Shown: positions 1 to 8,843, counted from the stretch's first letter. The stretch is 40,961 bases of DNA from Byssovorax sp. (GCA_025362495.1 JANYGI010000192.1:1-40961), one strand, 5' to 3'. Made by a program: numbers and translations. The notes: a model not told the origin generated them from the sequence alone.

Positions 1-364
1 GCTCGCTCTCCCCGCGGCCAGCTTCGATCGCATCATCTGCACCGAGGTGCTCGAGCACACCGTCGATCCCTCGGCCATCCTCGCCGAGATCGCCCGCCTG
101 CTCCGCCCGGACGGCGTCGCCGTCATCACCGTTCCCAACGATCCCCTCATCAATCGTTTGAAGGGCCTCGTCCGCCGCACGCCGGTGGGCTGGGCGATGG
201 GGAGCCGCATCCAGTGGGGCGGTGACATCTACCATCTGCACCAGTGGAAGCCGGCCGAGTTCGAGCAGCTCCTCGGGGCGCATTTTCGTGTGTCTTCAAG
301 GGACTTCGCGCCTCACGACACCTTGCCCATCCGCGCCTGTTACCGCTGCGTGCTCCCCCGATGA
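1..364 (+). CDS. Class I SAM-dependent methyltransferase, C-terminal part (truncated by window edge)
   Basis: The reading frame is already open at base 2, so the gene starts upstream of the window. The visible part reads EVLEHTVDPSAILAEIARLL then RPDG, which is the usual post-motif region of small Methyltransf_11-type methyltransferases (EVLEH, then a helix, then RPGG-like). It continues with a strand VAVITVP. The SAM-binding glycine motif would lie outside the window. Its TGA stop overlaps the ATG of the next gene in an ATGA arrangement (361-364), so the two are probably translationally coupled. The coupling to a glycosyltransferase suggests methylation of a sugar or lipid-linked intermediate; that is inference from context, and the substrate cannot be read from the sequence. 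Confidence 0.8.
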   Translation, partial: LALPAASFDRIICTEVLEHTVDPSAILAEIARLLRPDGVAVITVPNDPLINRLKGLVRRTPVGWAMGSRIQWGGDIYHLHQWKPAEFEQLLGAHFRVSSRDFAPHDTLPIRACYRCVLPR

Positions 365-2598
365 TCGACCTCGACAAGCCCGCTCCGACTCCGCCCGTCC
401 CGGTGGAGCTCTCCGTCATCGTTCCTTGCCTGAACGAGGAGCTCAACATCCCCGAGCTCAGCGAGCGCATCCTCGGCGTCTTCGCCGAAGGCGCCCTGCG
501 CGGCGAGCTGATCCTCGTCGACGACGGCTCGACCGACGGCACGGCCAGCGTGATCCGCGGGCTCGCCGCGGCGCACCCCGACGTGGTGATTGGCTGTTTC
601 CACCCGCAGAACCGCGGCATCGCGGGGGCCTGGCGCACCGGCGCGGCCTCGGCGCGCGGCAAGCTCGTCGCCACCATCGACGCCGATCTCCAGTACCAGC
701 CGGAAGACTTGCTCCGCCTGCGCCGCGAGCTCTACGAGCACAGCGTCGATATCGTCCAGGGGTTTCGCAGCGCCGTCGGCCGCCGCCAGGACCAGCGGTA
801 TCACCTCAGCCGCGGGTTCAACAGCTTCCTCAACGCCACCTTCGGCATGTCGCTCCGCGACAACAAGAGCGGCTTCGTCATGTGCGCCCGCGAGGTCTTT
901 CAAGACCTGCTAACGTACCGCGGCAGCTACTTCTACTGGCAGTCGTTCATCATGGTCGCGGCCCACGTGAAGGGCTACTCGTACAAGGAGATCGAGTCGC
1001 TCTTCGAGCAGCGCCGCCAGGGCACCTCGTTCCTCGAGAAGACGGCCCAGATCGCCGCCGTCAAATCGCTCGTCGACGTCGGCAAGGCCGCGTGGGAGTA
1101 CCGCGTCAGCCAGCCTCCGGCCGACGTGGCGACCCAGTTCCTCCGGCGAAACCCGGTGATCGATCGCTCTACCTCGCGCGATCCCCTGGCAATGATGCGC
1201 TGGCGCGCCTACCTCGCGGCCTTCAACCAGACCCACTGGATGATCACGCGCGACGTCGAGCACTACTACGAGACCCTGCGCAAGACGCAGTGGCTCTCTC
1301 CTTCCGATACGCGCGAGCTCCAGGACGAGAAGCTCCGCCGCCTCCTCCGGCACTGCTACCGCAACGTGCCTTATTATCGCTCGGCGATGCAGGCGCTCAA
1401 GCTGCGCCCGGAGGACATCCGCGGCCAGGCTGATCTCCACAAGCTGCCGTATCTCTCCAAGGCCGACATCCGCCGTCACCTCTACTTCGACATCATGTCG
1501 GAGAACCACGACAAGGCCCAGATCCTCAAGATCACCACCAGCGGCTCCACCGGCGAGCCCTTCGTCTGCTACGCCGATCGCGCGCAGCTCGAGTTTCGCT
1601 GGGCCGCCACGCTCCGCGCCCAGGAGTGGACGGGATACCGCTTCGGCGATCCCACGGTGCGCCTCTGGCACCAGACCATCGGGATGACGAAGAGCCAGGC
1701 CGCGCGCGAGCGCCTCGACGCCGCGCTCTCCAATCGATCCTTCATCCCCGTCTTCGAGCTCTCCGAGAGCAACATGCAGGCGATGGTGCAGACGATCGCC
1801 GCCGCCTCGCCCGTGCTGATGGATGGATACGCCGAGGCGCTGAACTTCCTCGCCGGTTATCTCAAGAGCACAGGCACCCTCGCGGTGCGCCCGCGAGCGC
1901 TGATGTCGAGCGCGCAGACCCTGCCCGCGTCGAGCCGCAAGCTGATCGAAGAGGCCTTTGGCTGCAAGGTCTTCGACAAGTACGGGAGCCGCGAGTTCTC
2001 GGGCATCGCCTACGAGTGCGAGGCGCACGACGGCCACCACGTCGTCGCCGAGGGCTACATCGTGGAGGTCTTGCGCGACGGCAAGCCCGCCTTGCCCGGC
2101 GAGATCGGCGAGGTGGTCATCACCGATCTCAACAACACCTGCATGCCCTTCGTCCGCTACCGGATCGGCGATCTGGCCGAGGCCATGGCCGACGTGCCTT
2201 GCACCTGCGGCCGCGGCGCCGCGCGGATCGGCGCCATTCAGGGGCGCGTTCAATCGATCATCCAGGGGACGGACGGGCGGTATCTGCCAGGCACCTTCTT
2301 CGCCCATTTTCTCAAGGAGTACGACTACGCTTTCAAGCGCTTCCAGGTGCTGCAAGACGAGCGCGACGCGATGACGTTCCGGGTCGTCAAGGGCGGTCGC
2401 TTCTCGGACGGCGTGCTCGAAGAGGTCCTGGCCACGTTCCGTCAGTACCTGGGCGAGCGGATGCGGATAACCGTCGAGTTCGTCGACGAGATAGCGCTCA
2501 TCCGTACCGGCAAGCACCTCGCCAGCGTCTCGCGGCTCAACGTCGATTTCCAGCGCACCGCGCCCTCGGTTATCACCGCCGGCGCGAACGGGAGATAG
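361..2598 (+). CDS. Fusion protein: family 2 glycosyltransferase plus phenylacetate-CoA ligase/CapK-like adenylating domain
   Basis: A 745-residue protein with two unrelated catalytic domains. Residues about 15-245 are a GT-A family 2 glycosyltransferase of the dolichol-phosphate-mannose-synthase type: LSVIVPCLNEE, VDDGSTDGT at about 53-61, and the metal-binding DAD at 107-109 followed by LQYQPEDL. Residues about 290-735 resemble the PaaK/CapK (coenzyme F390 synthetase) branch of adenylate-forming enzymes: RNVPYYR, the nucleotide-binding TTSGSTGEP near 390, KYGSREF at about 540, FVRYRIGD at 597 and a CxCGRG turn near 613. The first domain should transfer a sugar to a lipid phosphate; the second should activate a carboxylic acid as AMP or thioester. 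Start chosen at the ATGA overlap with the methyltransferase; an upstream in-frame extension to 244 would overlap that gene by 121 bases. Domain calls are firm; the substrates are unknown. Confidence 0.9.
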   Translation: MIDLDKPAPTPPVPVELSVIVPCLNEELNIPELSERILGVFAEGALRGELILVDDGSTDGTASVIRGLAAAHPDVVIGCFHPQNRGIAGAWRTGAASARGKLVATIDADLQYQPEDLLRLRRELYEHSVDIVQGFRSAVGRRQDQRYHLSRGFNSFLNATFGMSLRDNKSGFVMCAREVFQDLLTYRGSYFYWQSFIMVAAHVKGYSYKEIESLFEQRRQGTSFLEKTAQIAAVKSLVDVGKAAWEYRVSQPPADVATQFLRRNPVIDRSTSRDPLAMMRWRAYLAAFNQTHWMITRDVEHYYETLRKTQWLSPSDTRELQDEKLRRLLRHCYRNVPYYRSAMQALKLRPEDIRGQADLHKLPYLSKADIRRHLYFDIMSENHDKAQILKITTSGSTGEPFVCYADRAQLEFRWAATLRAQEWTGYRFGDPTVRLWHQTIGMTKSQAARERLDAALSNRSFIPVFELSESNMQAMVQTIAAASPVLMDGYAEALNFLAGYLKSTGTLAVRPRALMSSAQTLPASSRKLIEEAFGCKVFDKYGSREFSGIAYECEAHDGHHVVAEGYIVEVLRDGKPALPGEIGEVVITDLNNTCMPFVRYRIGDLAEAMADVPCTCGRGAARIGAIQGRVQSIIQGTDGRYLPGTFFAHFLKEYDYAFKRFQVLQDERDAMTFRVVKGGRFSDGVLEEVLATFRQYLGERMRITVEFVDEIALIRTGKHLASVSRLNVDFQRTAPSVITAGANGR

Positions 2599-2608
2599 GC
2601 ACTCTCGC

Positions 2609-4057
2609 ATGGCCGTCCACCCGGAGCGGGTCGTCACCGTCGCGAGGCCTGGCCTGGGCTACGCGCTCACGGCTCCCTACGACGCTCCGAACCCCGTTTA
2701 CGAGGCCGTCGAGGCCATGTTCCGCCGCCTCGGGCTCGACGCCGGGCGCGCCGGAACGCCGGAGTGGAACCCGCTCGGCGATCTGATCTCCCCCGGCGAT
2801 CGGGTGGTGATCAAGCCCAACCTGGTCTCCTCGAAGAACCTCGAACAGAAGATCACCGGCGACAGGCTGGCTGCGTCGAGCACGCATGGATCGCTCCTGC
2901 GCCCGGTGCTCGATTATGCCCTCCGCGCCGCCGGGTCTCGCGGGCAGATCCGCGTCATCGACTCTCCCGTCGAAGGGTGCGAGATCGAGAAGGTCGCCGG
3001 CCCGCTCGGCATTTTCGCCGTCATCGATCACCTGAAGAGCCGCGGCCACGACGTCGAGTTCATCGATCTGCGGTATTTCCGCGTCGCCCCGGTGTTCGCG
3101 CTCGACGACGTGCAGCGATTCGGCCGCTCGTGGAACCTCGGCCTGCTGCTGAGGCGGCGCTTGCCCGGCGATCCACGCGGCTACCGCGTCGTCGATCTCG
3201 GGCGCAGCAGCTCGTTCGCCGACGCGAGCGCTCCTTCTCTACGCGCGCTCCGCTTTCATCGCAGCCACTACGCGACGCCGGTTCCCCATCACACCGAGCA
3301 GCGCAACGAGTACAGCATCCCGAGGACGCTCCTCGAGGCCGACGTGGTCATCAACATCCCCAAGATGAAGACCCACAAGAAGACAGGGGTGACGCTCGCC
3401 CTCAAGAGCGTCATTGGACTGACCAACGAGAAGTACTGGTTACCTCACTTCACCGAGGGTGATCCGTCGGTGGGCGGCGACGAGTTCGACCGGCCTCAAC
3501 ACCTCTCCGAGGAGGTCGAGAACAAGCTCAGCCGCTTCCCGCTGCCGGGCGATCACTCGCTGGTGGCCCGCGCGCCGCGCCTCGGCCGGCCCTCGAAGAT
3601 CATCGACGGGAGCTGGGAGGGCAACAACACCCTCTGGCGGACGATCCTCGATCTCAACCGCGTGCTCTTCTTCGCCGATCGCGAGGGCCAGATCCGGGGC
3701 GAGCCGCAGCGGCGGTATCTCACGCTCGTCGATGGCATCGTCGCGGGCGAGGGCGAAGGGCCGCTCGGGGCGACTCCGGTCCACGCCGGACTGCTGGTCG
3801 GCGGGTTCGATCCCAGCCTCGTCGACGCGGTCTGTGCCGGCGTGATGGGCCTCGATCCCGCGCAGATCCCGCTCATCCGCGAGGCGCTGGGCGGGGTGCT
3901 CCTGCCGAGCGGGGATATCGCCAGGGTCGAGCACCTCGTCGATGGGCCGCCGCCGACTCACCGCTTCAAGCCGCCGCGGAGCTGGCCTTCGCTCCTCAGC
4001 GTGGCGGCGAGAGTGCCTCTCGCTGCCACGTCGCCTGGGCCTTCAACCCCTCGGTGA
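2609..4057 (+). CDS. DUF362 domain protein
   Basis: A 482-residue soluble protein of the DUF362 (COG2006) family. The hallmarks are DRVVIKPNLV in the N-terminal third and DVVINIPKMKTHKKTG followed by TLALKSVIGL in the middle. A late segment (LVDGIVAGEGEGPLG) is also typical. No ferredoxin-type cysteine clusters are visible, unlike DUF362 proteins fused to 4Fe-4S domains. The start lies 10 bases after the stop of the fusion gene, with GGGAGA upstream, so it is probably in the same transcript. The biochemical role of the family is not established; context suggests a step in glycoconjugate assembly. Its 3-prime end runs 62 bases into the convergent epimerase gene, encoding a basic, proline-rich tail that may not be conserved. 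Confidence 0.85.
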   Translation: MAVHPERVVTVARPGLGYALTAPYDAPNPVYEAVEAMFRRLGLDAGRAGTPEWNPLGDLISPGDRVVIKPNLVSSKNLEQKITGDRLAASSTHGSLLRPVLDYALRAAGSRGQIRVIDSPVEGCEIEKVAGPLGIFAVIDHLKSRGHDVEFIDLRYFRVAPVFALDDVQRFGRSWNLGLLLRRRLPGDPRGYRVVDLGRSSSFADASAPSLRALRFHRSHYATPVPHHTEQRNEYSIPRTLLEADVVINIPKMKTHKKTGVTLALKSVIGLTNEKYWLPHFTEGDPSVGGDEFDRPQHLSEEVENKLSRFPLPGDHSLVARAPRLGRPSKIIDGSWEGNNTLWRTILDLNRVLFFADREGQIRGEPQRRYLTLVDGIVAGEGEGPLGATPVHAGLLVGGFDPSLVDAVCAGVMGLDPAQIPLIREALGGVLLPSGDIARVEHLVDGPPPTHRFKPPRSWPSLLSVAARVPLAATSPGPSTPR

Positions 4058-4943
4058 GCGAGACCTTCGGCGCGTAGCCGAGAGCCTCCCGCGCCCGCGT
4101 CGTGTCGGCCCAGGTGTGGCGCACGTCGCCGGGTTGCTCGGCGCGCGGCTCGACGCGGACGGCGCCCGCGACCTCGCCCAGCGTGTGGAGCACCTGATTG
4201 ACGGTCACGCGCGAGCCGCCGCCGATGTTGAAGACGCCCACCGCGCTGGAGCTCATCGCCAGGATATTGGCGGCAACTGCATCTGTCACGAAAGTGAAGT
4301 CGCGCGTCTGCTCGCCGTCGCCGTAGAGGGGGATCGCCTCGCCGGCGAAGATCGCCTGGATGAAGCGGTGAAACCCCATGTCCGGCCGCTGCCGCGGGCC
4401 GTAGACGGTGAAGTAGCGGAGGGCGATCGTCGGCAATCCGAAGTTCTGGCGGTAGAGATCGCAGAGGTGCTCGCCCGAGAGCTTGGTGACGCCGTAGGGC
4501 GAGTAGGGCGCCGTCGGGCTCTCCTCGCGCATCGGCATCTCGTGCGTCTGGCCGTACACCGACGACGACGAAGAATAGATGATCTTGCGCGCCGAGCCCC
4601 GCTGCTTCACGGCCTCGAGCAGGCGCTGGGTCGCGAGCACGTTGTCGTGGAGATAGGTCCCGAAGCGATCACCCCAGCTCGCGCGCACGCCGGCCTGCGC
4701 AGCGAGGTGAAACACGAGCTCGGCGCCGTCGACCAGGGGCTCGAGCGCGGCTGTCGCGAGGTCGGTCTCCGAGAGCGAGAAGCCGGGCGCGTCGCGCAGC
4801 CGCGCGAGGTTCTTCTCCTTCACCGGGCGCGGATAATGGTCCGCGAAGCGGTCGACTCCGACCACCTCGTGCCCGAGATCGATCAACCGCTCTGCCAGGT
4901 GCGAGCCGATGAAGCCCGCCACGCCCGTCACCAGACAACGCAT
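3996..4943 (-). CDS. NAD-dependent nucleotide-sugar epimerase/dehydratase
   Basis: A 315-residue extended short-chain dehydrogenase. It has the NAD-binding glycine motif GVAGFIG at residues 7-13, the family segment LVFHLAAQAGVR, a Ser-rich catalytic stretch SSSSSVYG, the YxxxK dyad in SPYGVTKLSGEH, and the substrate-loop motif LRYFTVYGPRQRPDM. The last resembles UDP-glucuronate or UDP-glucose 4-epimerases and UDP-xylose synthases. It most likely interconverts or modifies a UDP-sugar feeding the neighbouring glycosyltransferases; the exact substrate cannot be settled from sequence. An AAGAGGA ribosome site precedes the ATG. The C-terminus overlaps the end of the convergent DUF362 gene by 62 bases. 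The flippase-like gene lies upstream on the same strand-direction set, with about 95 bases between. Confidence 0.88.
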   Translation of the reverse strand: MRCLVTGVAGFIGSHLAERLIDLGHEVVGVDRFADHYPRPVKEKNLARLRDAPGFSLSETDLATAALEPLVDGAELVFHLAAQAGVRASWGDRFGTYLHDNVLATQRLLEAVKQRGSARKIIYSSSSSVYGQTHEMPMREESPTAPYSPYGVTKLSGEHLCDLYRQNFGLPTIALRYFTVYGPRQRPDMGFHRFIQAIFAGEAIPLYGDGEQTRDFTFVTDAVAANILAMSSSAVGVFNIGGGSRVTVNQVLHTLGEVAGAVRVEPRAEQPGDVRHTWADTTRAREALGYAPKVSLTEGLKAQATWQREALSPPR

Positions 4944-5037
4944 CGTTCCTCTTCGTCCTCGCTCCGCCCGGATCGGGCCCGCCCAGCCTGGGCGCGAAGG
5001 CGGCGGGAGTCTACGCGATGCTGATCCCGGGGCAACT

Positions 5038-6027
5038 TCAGTCCTCGCCGACCGGGTTCTTCTCGGTGACGCTCTCCGGGACCGGGACGAGATAGGCGAT
5101 CCCGCACGCGAGGCAGGCGATGGCCGTCACGGCGCGCACCAGCATGGTGACCGCCGCGCCGTGCAGGGCGCCGACCATGCTGAAGAGCTTCTCGGCGACC
5201 ACGTCGGCCACGCCGAGCCCGAGAGGGGTTATCGGTACGCTGCTGGTCAAGGTCACCAGCGGTGTTATCGCGCAGGCCTCGACGAGCGAGACGGGAGCCC
5301 CGATGGCGAGGAAGCCCAGATACATCGAGGCGCAGCTCCCGAAATGGGCCACGCAGGAGAGGGTGAGCGCCGTGACGAGGACCGACCACCGCCCGCGGAA
5401 CGCCTCGAGCGAGCGGAAAAGCGCCGTCATCGCCGCGGAGCGCTCGATCAGCCCCCGGAGGCTCTTCGGCTTGGCCCGGAGCAGAAAGACCGTGATCCCG
5501 CCGAGCACCACGAGCAGCGCCACCACGAGATAGAGGATGTGGATCACCACGGGTGATCCGGTATGAATCAAGAGCAGCACCCCCGAGGTCAGGGCGAGCA
5601 CGCAGAGGCCGACGAGTCCGATGAAGCGGTCGAGGACCAGCGTTGCCAGGATGTCCGGTCCGCGGCCGGGGCTCACGCGAGACGCGTAATAGAGACGCAC
5701 CGCCTCCTGCCCGCCCGTGGCCGGGAGAATCAGGACCGCAAAGTAGCTGATCAGGCCTATCTGCACGATCTGGCGCGCAGTGAGCTCGATCTCGCGCGCT
5801 TTGAGGAGAAAGCTCCAGCGGAGGATCGGCACGAGGAGCACGACGGCCTGTCCCGCGACCACGCCGAGCAGCGCATACCCGACGTGAATGCGCGCGATCT
5901 CGTGAAAATCGAGCCGACCCGACCTCCACAGCCAGGCCACGAGTCCGGCGGCGAGCGCGAGCTTCGCGGCGAGCACCGCGCCACGGCGAAGGGCGCCATG
6001 CGCGCGGACCGCCGACTTTTCAGCCAT
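5038..6027 (-). CDS. Lysylphosphatidylglycerol synthase TM-region/UPF0104-type membrane protein (flippase-like)
   Basis: A 329-residue integral membrane protein with about eight hydrophobic helices. It carries the recognisable family pieces: W.SGRLDF after the first helix, LRWSFLLKARE, a conserved LPATGGQEAVRLYY stretch, LVLDRFIGL, and TPLGLGVADVV near the C-terminus. The family (PF03706) includes MprF-type flippase domains and many uncharacterised proteins in lipid-linked glycan clusters. Here it probably moves or helps make a lipid-linked intermediate; that is inference from context. The frame stays open upstream to 6396, but those codons give a basic, low-complexity peptide antisense to the next gene, so the ATG at 6027 (MAEKSAV) is preferred. 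Confidence 0.85.
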   Translation of the reverse strand: MAEKSAVRAHGALRRGAVLAAKLALAAGLVAWLWRSGRLDFHEIARIHVGYALLGVVAGQAVVLLVPILRWSFLLKAREIELTARQIVQIGLISYFAVLILPATGGQEAVRLYYASRVSPGRGPDILATLVLDRFIGLVGLCVLALTSGVLLLIHTGSPVVIHILYLVVALLVVLGGITVFLLRAKPKSLRGLIERSAAMTALFRSLEAFRGRWSVLVTALTLSCVAHFGSCASMYLGFLAIGAPVSLVEACAITPLVTLTSSVPITPLGLGVADVVAEKLFSMVGALHGAAVTMLVRAVTAIACLACGIAYLVPVPESVTEKNPVGED

Positions 6028-6106
6028 TTTGCGCACGCTAGCACGCTCCCGTCGGAGTCGTGAAGAGGATTGCGGGAGACCCGGGCGCGCGCTAAGTCGT
6101 CGCGCT

Positions 6107-7375
6107 GTGATCGCGGGACAGCCGGAAATCACGTGGGAGCGGGTGGCGCCGGGGATGACGGCGCCACCGGGCGGCCAGTCGGTCGTGGATCCGGATCGAG
6201 GCGCCGCGATCCTCCGCGCCGCATGGGCCGCGGCCCCGCGCGAGCTCGTCGCCGCGTTCGCGGAAGAGCAGATCGTGCTCGTCGTCAACGATCCTTGCCG
6301 GAGCACGCGCACCTCCGAGGCCCTCTCGGCGCTGTCGTCGTTTGCCGCGGAGAGCGGCCGCCGGCCGCGGTTTCGCGCGCTGGTGGCGACGGGCACGCAC
6401 CGCTTCTCCGCGAGCGAGCGCCGAGCATTCGAGTCCTCGACCTTCGCCGGCTCCGGCCTCTCGATAGACTCGGTCTCATGGCACGACGCGACCGACGACG
6501 AGAGCCTGCGTCCCCTGGGCGGAGCGTCAATCCACGAGCTGGTGGCGTCGGCGCGGGCGCTCGTTGCTGTCGGCAGCGTCGAGCCCCACTATTTCGCGGG
6601 CGCGACGGGAGCGCACAAGACACTCACCATTGGCTGCCTCGCCTACCGGGACATCGAGGAGAACCACCGCGGCGCGCTCGAGCCTTCCTCGGACGTGCTC
6701 CGGCTCGACGGCAACCCCGTTCACGAGGGGATTGTCCGCCTCGTCACGGCGCTGCGCCGGGGTCGCGTCGTCGTCGCGATGAACCAGGTGCTCTGCGGCG
6801 AGGCGGTCGTCGCTGCCCGCGTCGGCGATCCGATTGACACGCTCCACGCGCTGCTCCCGGATGCCCGGCGAGTCTACGCGCACGCGCTCGATCACGCGGC
6901 CGACGTCCTCCACCTGCGGGTGCCGTTGCCGCTGGGAAAGAGCTTCTATCAGGCCGACAAGGCGCTGAAGAACAACCACCGAGCCGTCGCCGACGGCGGG
7001 GGTATTCTCCTCGAAGCCGCGTGTCCGGACGGGATTGGACAGGACGCGTTCGTCCGGCTCCTCCGCTCCGCGAGCAGCTACGCGGAGGCGTGCAATCAGG
7101 TGACGCAGGAGGGCTATCGCCTCGGGGATCACAAGGCGGTCAAGCTCCGACACCTCACCGATCCGGCGGCGCGGGGCGTTCATGTCGCGCTGCTCGGCGC
7201 ACCCATCTCGCCGGACGCGTGCCGCCTGCTCGGCGTCCACGCCGTAACGTCGGTCGACGAGGGCCTCTCGTGGCTCGCCGCGCGCGTCGGTCGGCCGCTC
7301 TTGCGCGGCGTGTGCGTCGAGGATGCAGGGATGGTCTGCGTCACCGCGCCGGATGCCGGCGCTGCGCGGCGCTGA
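6107..7375 (+). CDS. LarA-type (DUF2088) nickel-pincer-dependent racemase/epimerase homologue
   Basis: A protein of about 422 residues related to lactate racemase LarA. It has GTHR (His98), EPHYFAG (His161), Lys171 and His187. The spacings His161-Lys171 (+10) and Lys171-His187 (+16) equal those I recall between His174, Lys184 and His200 of characterised LarA. There the Lys carries the nickel-pincer nucleotide, the last His binds nickel and the first two His act in catalysis. It should therefore bind that cofactor and shift a hydrogen on a 2-hydroxy acid or sugar acid. The maturation genes larB, larC and larE are absent from the window. The GTG at 6107 is chosen over an ATG at 6155 because the intervening residues (PEITWERVAPG) look coding; the true start is uncertain. 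It diverges from the flippase-like gene and converges on a glycosyltransferase 6 bases away. Confidence 0.85.
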   Translation: MIAGQPEITWERVAPGMTAPPGGQSVVDPDRGAAILRAAWAAAPRELVAAFAEEQIVLVVNDPCRSTRTSEALSALSSFAAESGRRPRFRALVATGTHRFSASERRAFESSTFAGSGLSIDSVSWHDATDDESLRPLGGASIHELVASARALVAVGSVEPHYFAGATGAHKTLTIGCLAYRDIEENHRGALEPSSDVLRLDGNPVHEGIVRLVTALRRGRVVVAMNQVLCGEAVVAARVGDPIDTLHALLPDARRVYAHALDHAADVLHLRVPLPLGKSFYQADKALKNNHRAVADGGGILLEAACPDGIGQDAFVRLLRSASSYAEACNQVTQEGYRLGDHKAVKLRHLTDPAARGVHVALLGAPISPDACRLLGVHAVTSVDEGLSWLAARVGRPLLRGVCVEDAGMVCVTAPDAGAARR

Positions 7376-7381
7376 GCCGTC

Positions 7382-8128
7382 CTACCGCTGGTCGCGCTGG
7401 TCGCGCCGGAGCTCAATCCAGAGACGAGTCATGTCCTCCAGCGCGCGGCGGATATTGCGATAGTTCGCCGAGGACGGCTTGCCGGTGAGGCGGCGGTGAT
7501 ATTCAACCTCCACCTCGACGACGCGCATCCCGCGGCGGTGGGCCCGGATGATCTTCTCCGGCGTGATGAAGGATGTGGCGTCGGAGATCGTCGGCAGATC
7601 GTGGAGCACGTGACGCCGGTAGATCTGGATGAAGTTGTAGTCACGGACCGGCGCGCCGAACATGGCGTGAAGGAGAGAGCGGTTCACGAAGGAGACGAAC
7701 TGCCGGGGCAGGGTGATCCCGGGGTAGGTCCGGCGAGCTGCCACCACGATGTCGGCGTCCGGGAGGCGCGACAAGAGGGCGGGGAGATCCTCGAAATCAA
7801 ACGGGTAGTCGACTGCGTTGTGAGTCACGAAGGGGAGTGTTGCAATCTCGAAGCCGAGCTTCAGGCACCCACCTTGACGGAGGTTCTTCGCGTTGTGGAC
7901 GACGCGGATCTCGGGGTAGCGCTGGGCCAGCTCGTCGGCGATGGCGCCGGTGCGATCCACGCTGCAATCGTCGATGATGATGACCTCGAAGCGACCGACC
8001 ATCCGGCGCAGCGTCGCGACCGCGCACGGCAGCGTTCGCTGGAGATTCGACTCCTCGTTGTAGGCGGGGAAGATGACGCTCAGGCCGACGTCCGGAAAGC
8101 GTGGAGTCTCGGTCTCGATCTCGGTCAC
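7382..8128 (-). CDS. Family 2 glycosyltransferase (polyprenyl-phosphate glycosyltransferase type)
   Basis: A 248-residue GT-A glycosyltransferase without membrane helices. It shows [14 protein letters not shown] at the N-terminus, [13 protein letters not shown], and a later [13 protein letters not shown] where dolichol-phosphate-mannose-synthase-like enzymes usually carry DxD plus DPxDL. The basic C-terminal helix ([12 protein letters not shown]) could contact the membrane. The likely role is transfer of one sugar to a polyprenyl phosphate or to a growing glycan. The start is a GTG whose last two bases form the TGA of the upstream acetyltransferase (GTGA, 8125-8128), indicating translational coupling. 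It is the last gene of a three-gene minus-strand set and ends 6 bases from the convergent LarA-like gene. Confidence 0.88.
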   Translation of the reverse strand: MTEIETETPRFPDVGLSVIFPAYNEESNLQRTLPCAVATLRRMVGRFEVIIIDDCSVDRTGAIADELAQRYPEIRVVHNAKNLRQGGCLKLGFEIATLPFVTHNAVDYPFDFEDLPALLSRLPDADIVVAARRTYPGITLPRQFVSFVNRSLLHAMFGAPVRDYNFIQIYRRHVLHDLPTISDATSFITPEKIIRAHRRGMRVVEVEVEYHRRLTGKPSSANYRNIRRALEDMTRLWIELRRDQRDQR

Positions 8129-8805
8129 AGCAGGCGCTCCCAGTCCGTTGCGTCGTCGACCGCGCGGATCACGCGCGCGGGTACGCCGTACGCCACCGTG
8201 CGAGGGGGGATGTCTCGGGTGACGACCGCGCCCGCGCCGACGATCGCCCCCTCGCCCACGCGCACCCGCGGCGCGAGGGTGACGCCGGTGGCGATGAAGG
8301 CGCCGCGCCCGACGTGCACGCGCCCGCCCATGCGCGCGCCGGGGCTCACCGAGCTCCCGTCCTCCAGCACGCAGTCGTGCTCGACGACGGCCCCGGTGTT
8401 GACGATGACGTGGGCTCCGACCCGAGCGCTGGTGTGGACGACCGTCGCGGCGAGCACCACCGTGCCCGGACCGATCTCGGCCGACGGCGAGATCACGGCC
8501 GAAGGGTGGATGACGCGCCCCCAGACGACTCCCATGCTGGTGAGGCGCTCGGCGAGCTCGAGCCGGAGGGGGCATTTCCCGATCGCCAGGACAACCGAGC
8601 TCCCTGGCGTCGACGCCAGGGCGAGGGGGCCAATCACCGGGGCGCCGAGCACGGAGGTGCCTCGTGCCCGGGGCGCGTCGTCGAGAAAGGCAATCTCCCT
8701 CCCCGGGCTCTGCGCCCGAGCGGCCTCGAGGACGACGCGACCCTGCGCGCCCGCCCCCACGACAAACAAACGACCCTCTGCGGCCAAGCCGACGGGGCCG
8801 CTCAT
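8125..8805 (-). CDS. PglD/NeuD-type sugar O/N-acetyltransferase
   Basis: A 226-residue acyltransferase. The N-terminal half is a Rossmann-like PglD_N domain ([18 protein letters not shown], later [11 protein letters not shown]). The C-terminal half is a left-handed beta-helix of hexapeptide repeats ([56 protein letters not shown]). The [10 protein letters not shown] segment contains the His expected to act as base in PglD. Such enzymes acetylate an amino group put on the sugar by a DegT aminotransferase, and such an aminotransferase is the gene just upstream. The ATG at 8805 is preferred because GGAAGAGG stands at the right distance (8808-8815). A GTG at 8847 overlapping the upstream stop is the alternative. 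Confidence 0.88.
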   Translation of the reverse strand: MSGPVGLAAEGRLFVVGAGAQGRVVLEAARAQSPGREIAFLDDAPRARGTSVLGAPVIGPLALASTPGSSVVLAIGKCPLRLELAERLTSMGVVWGRVIHPSAVISPSAEIGPGTVVLAATVVHTSARVGAHVIVNTGAVVEHDCVLEDGSSVSPGARMGGRVHVGRGAFIATGVTLAPRVRVGEGAIVGAGAVVTRDIPPRTVAYGVPARVIRAVDDATDWERLL

Positions 8806-8843
8806 CGCCTCTTCCGGGCGGGGCCCCCAGCGGTCCCGCCCGA

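Noticed and set aside
910-2637. A 575-codon minus-strand frame
   Set aside because: It is antisense to the glycosyltransferase-ligase fusion and has only shadow-type composition.
6029-6106. Longer N-terminus for the LarA-like protein
   Set aside because: The added residues are basic and low-complexity and the start would almost touch the divergent flippase-like gene start, leaving no promoter space.
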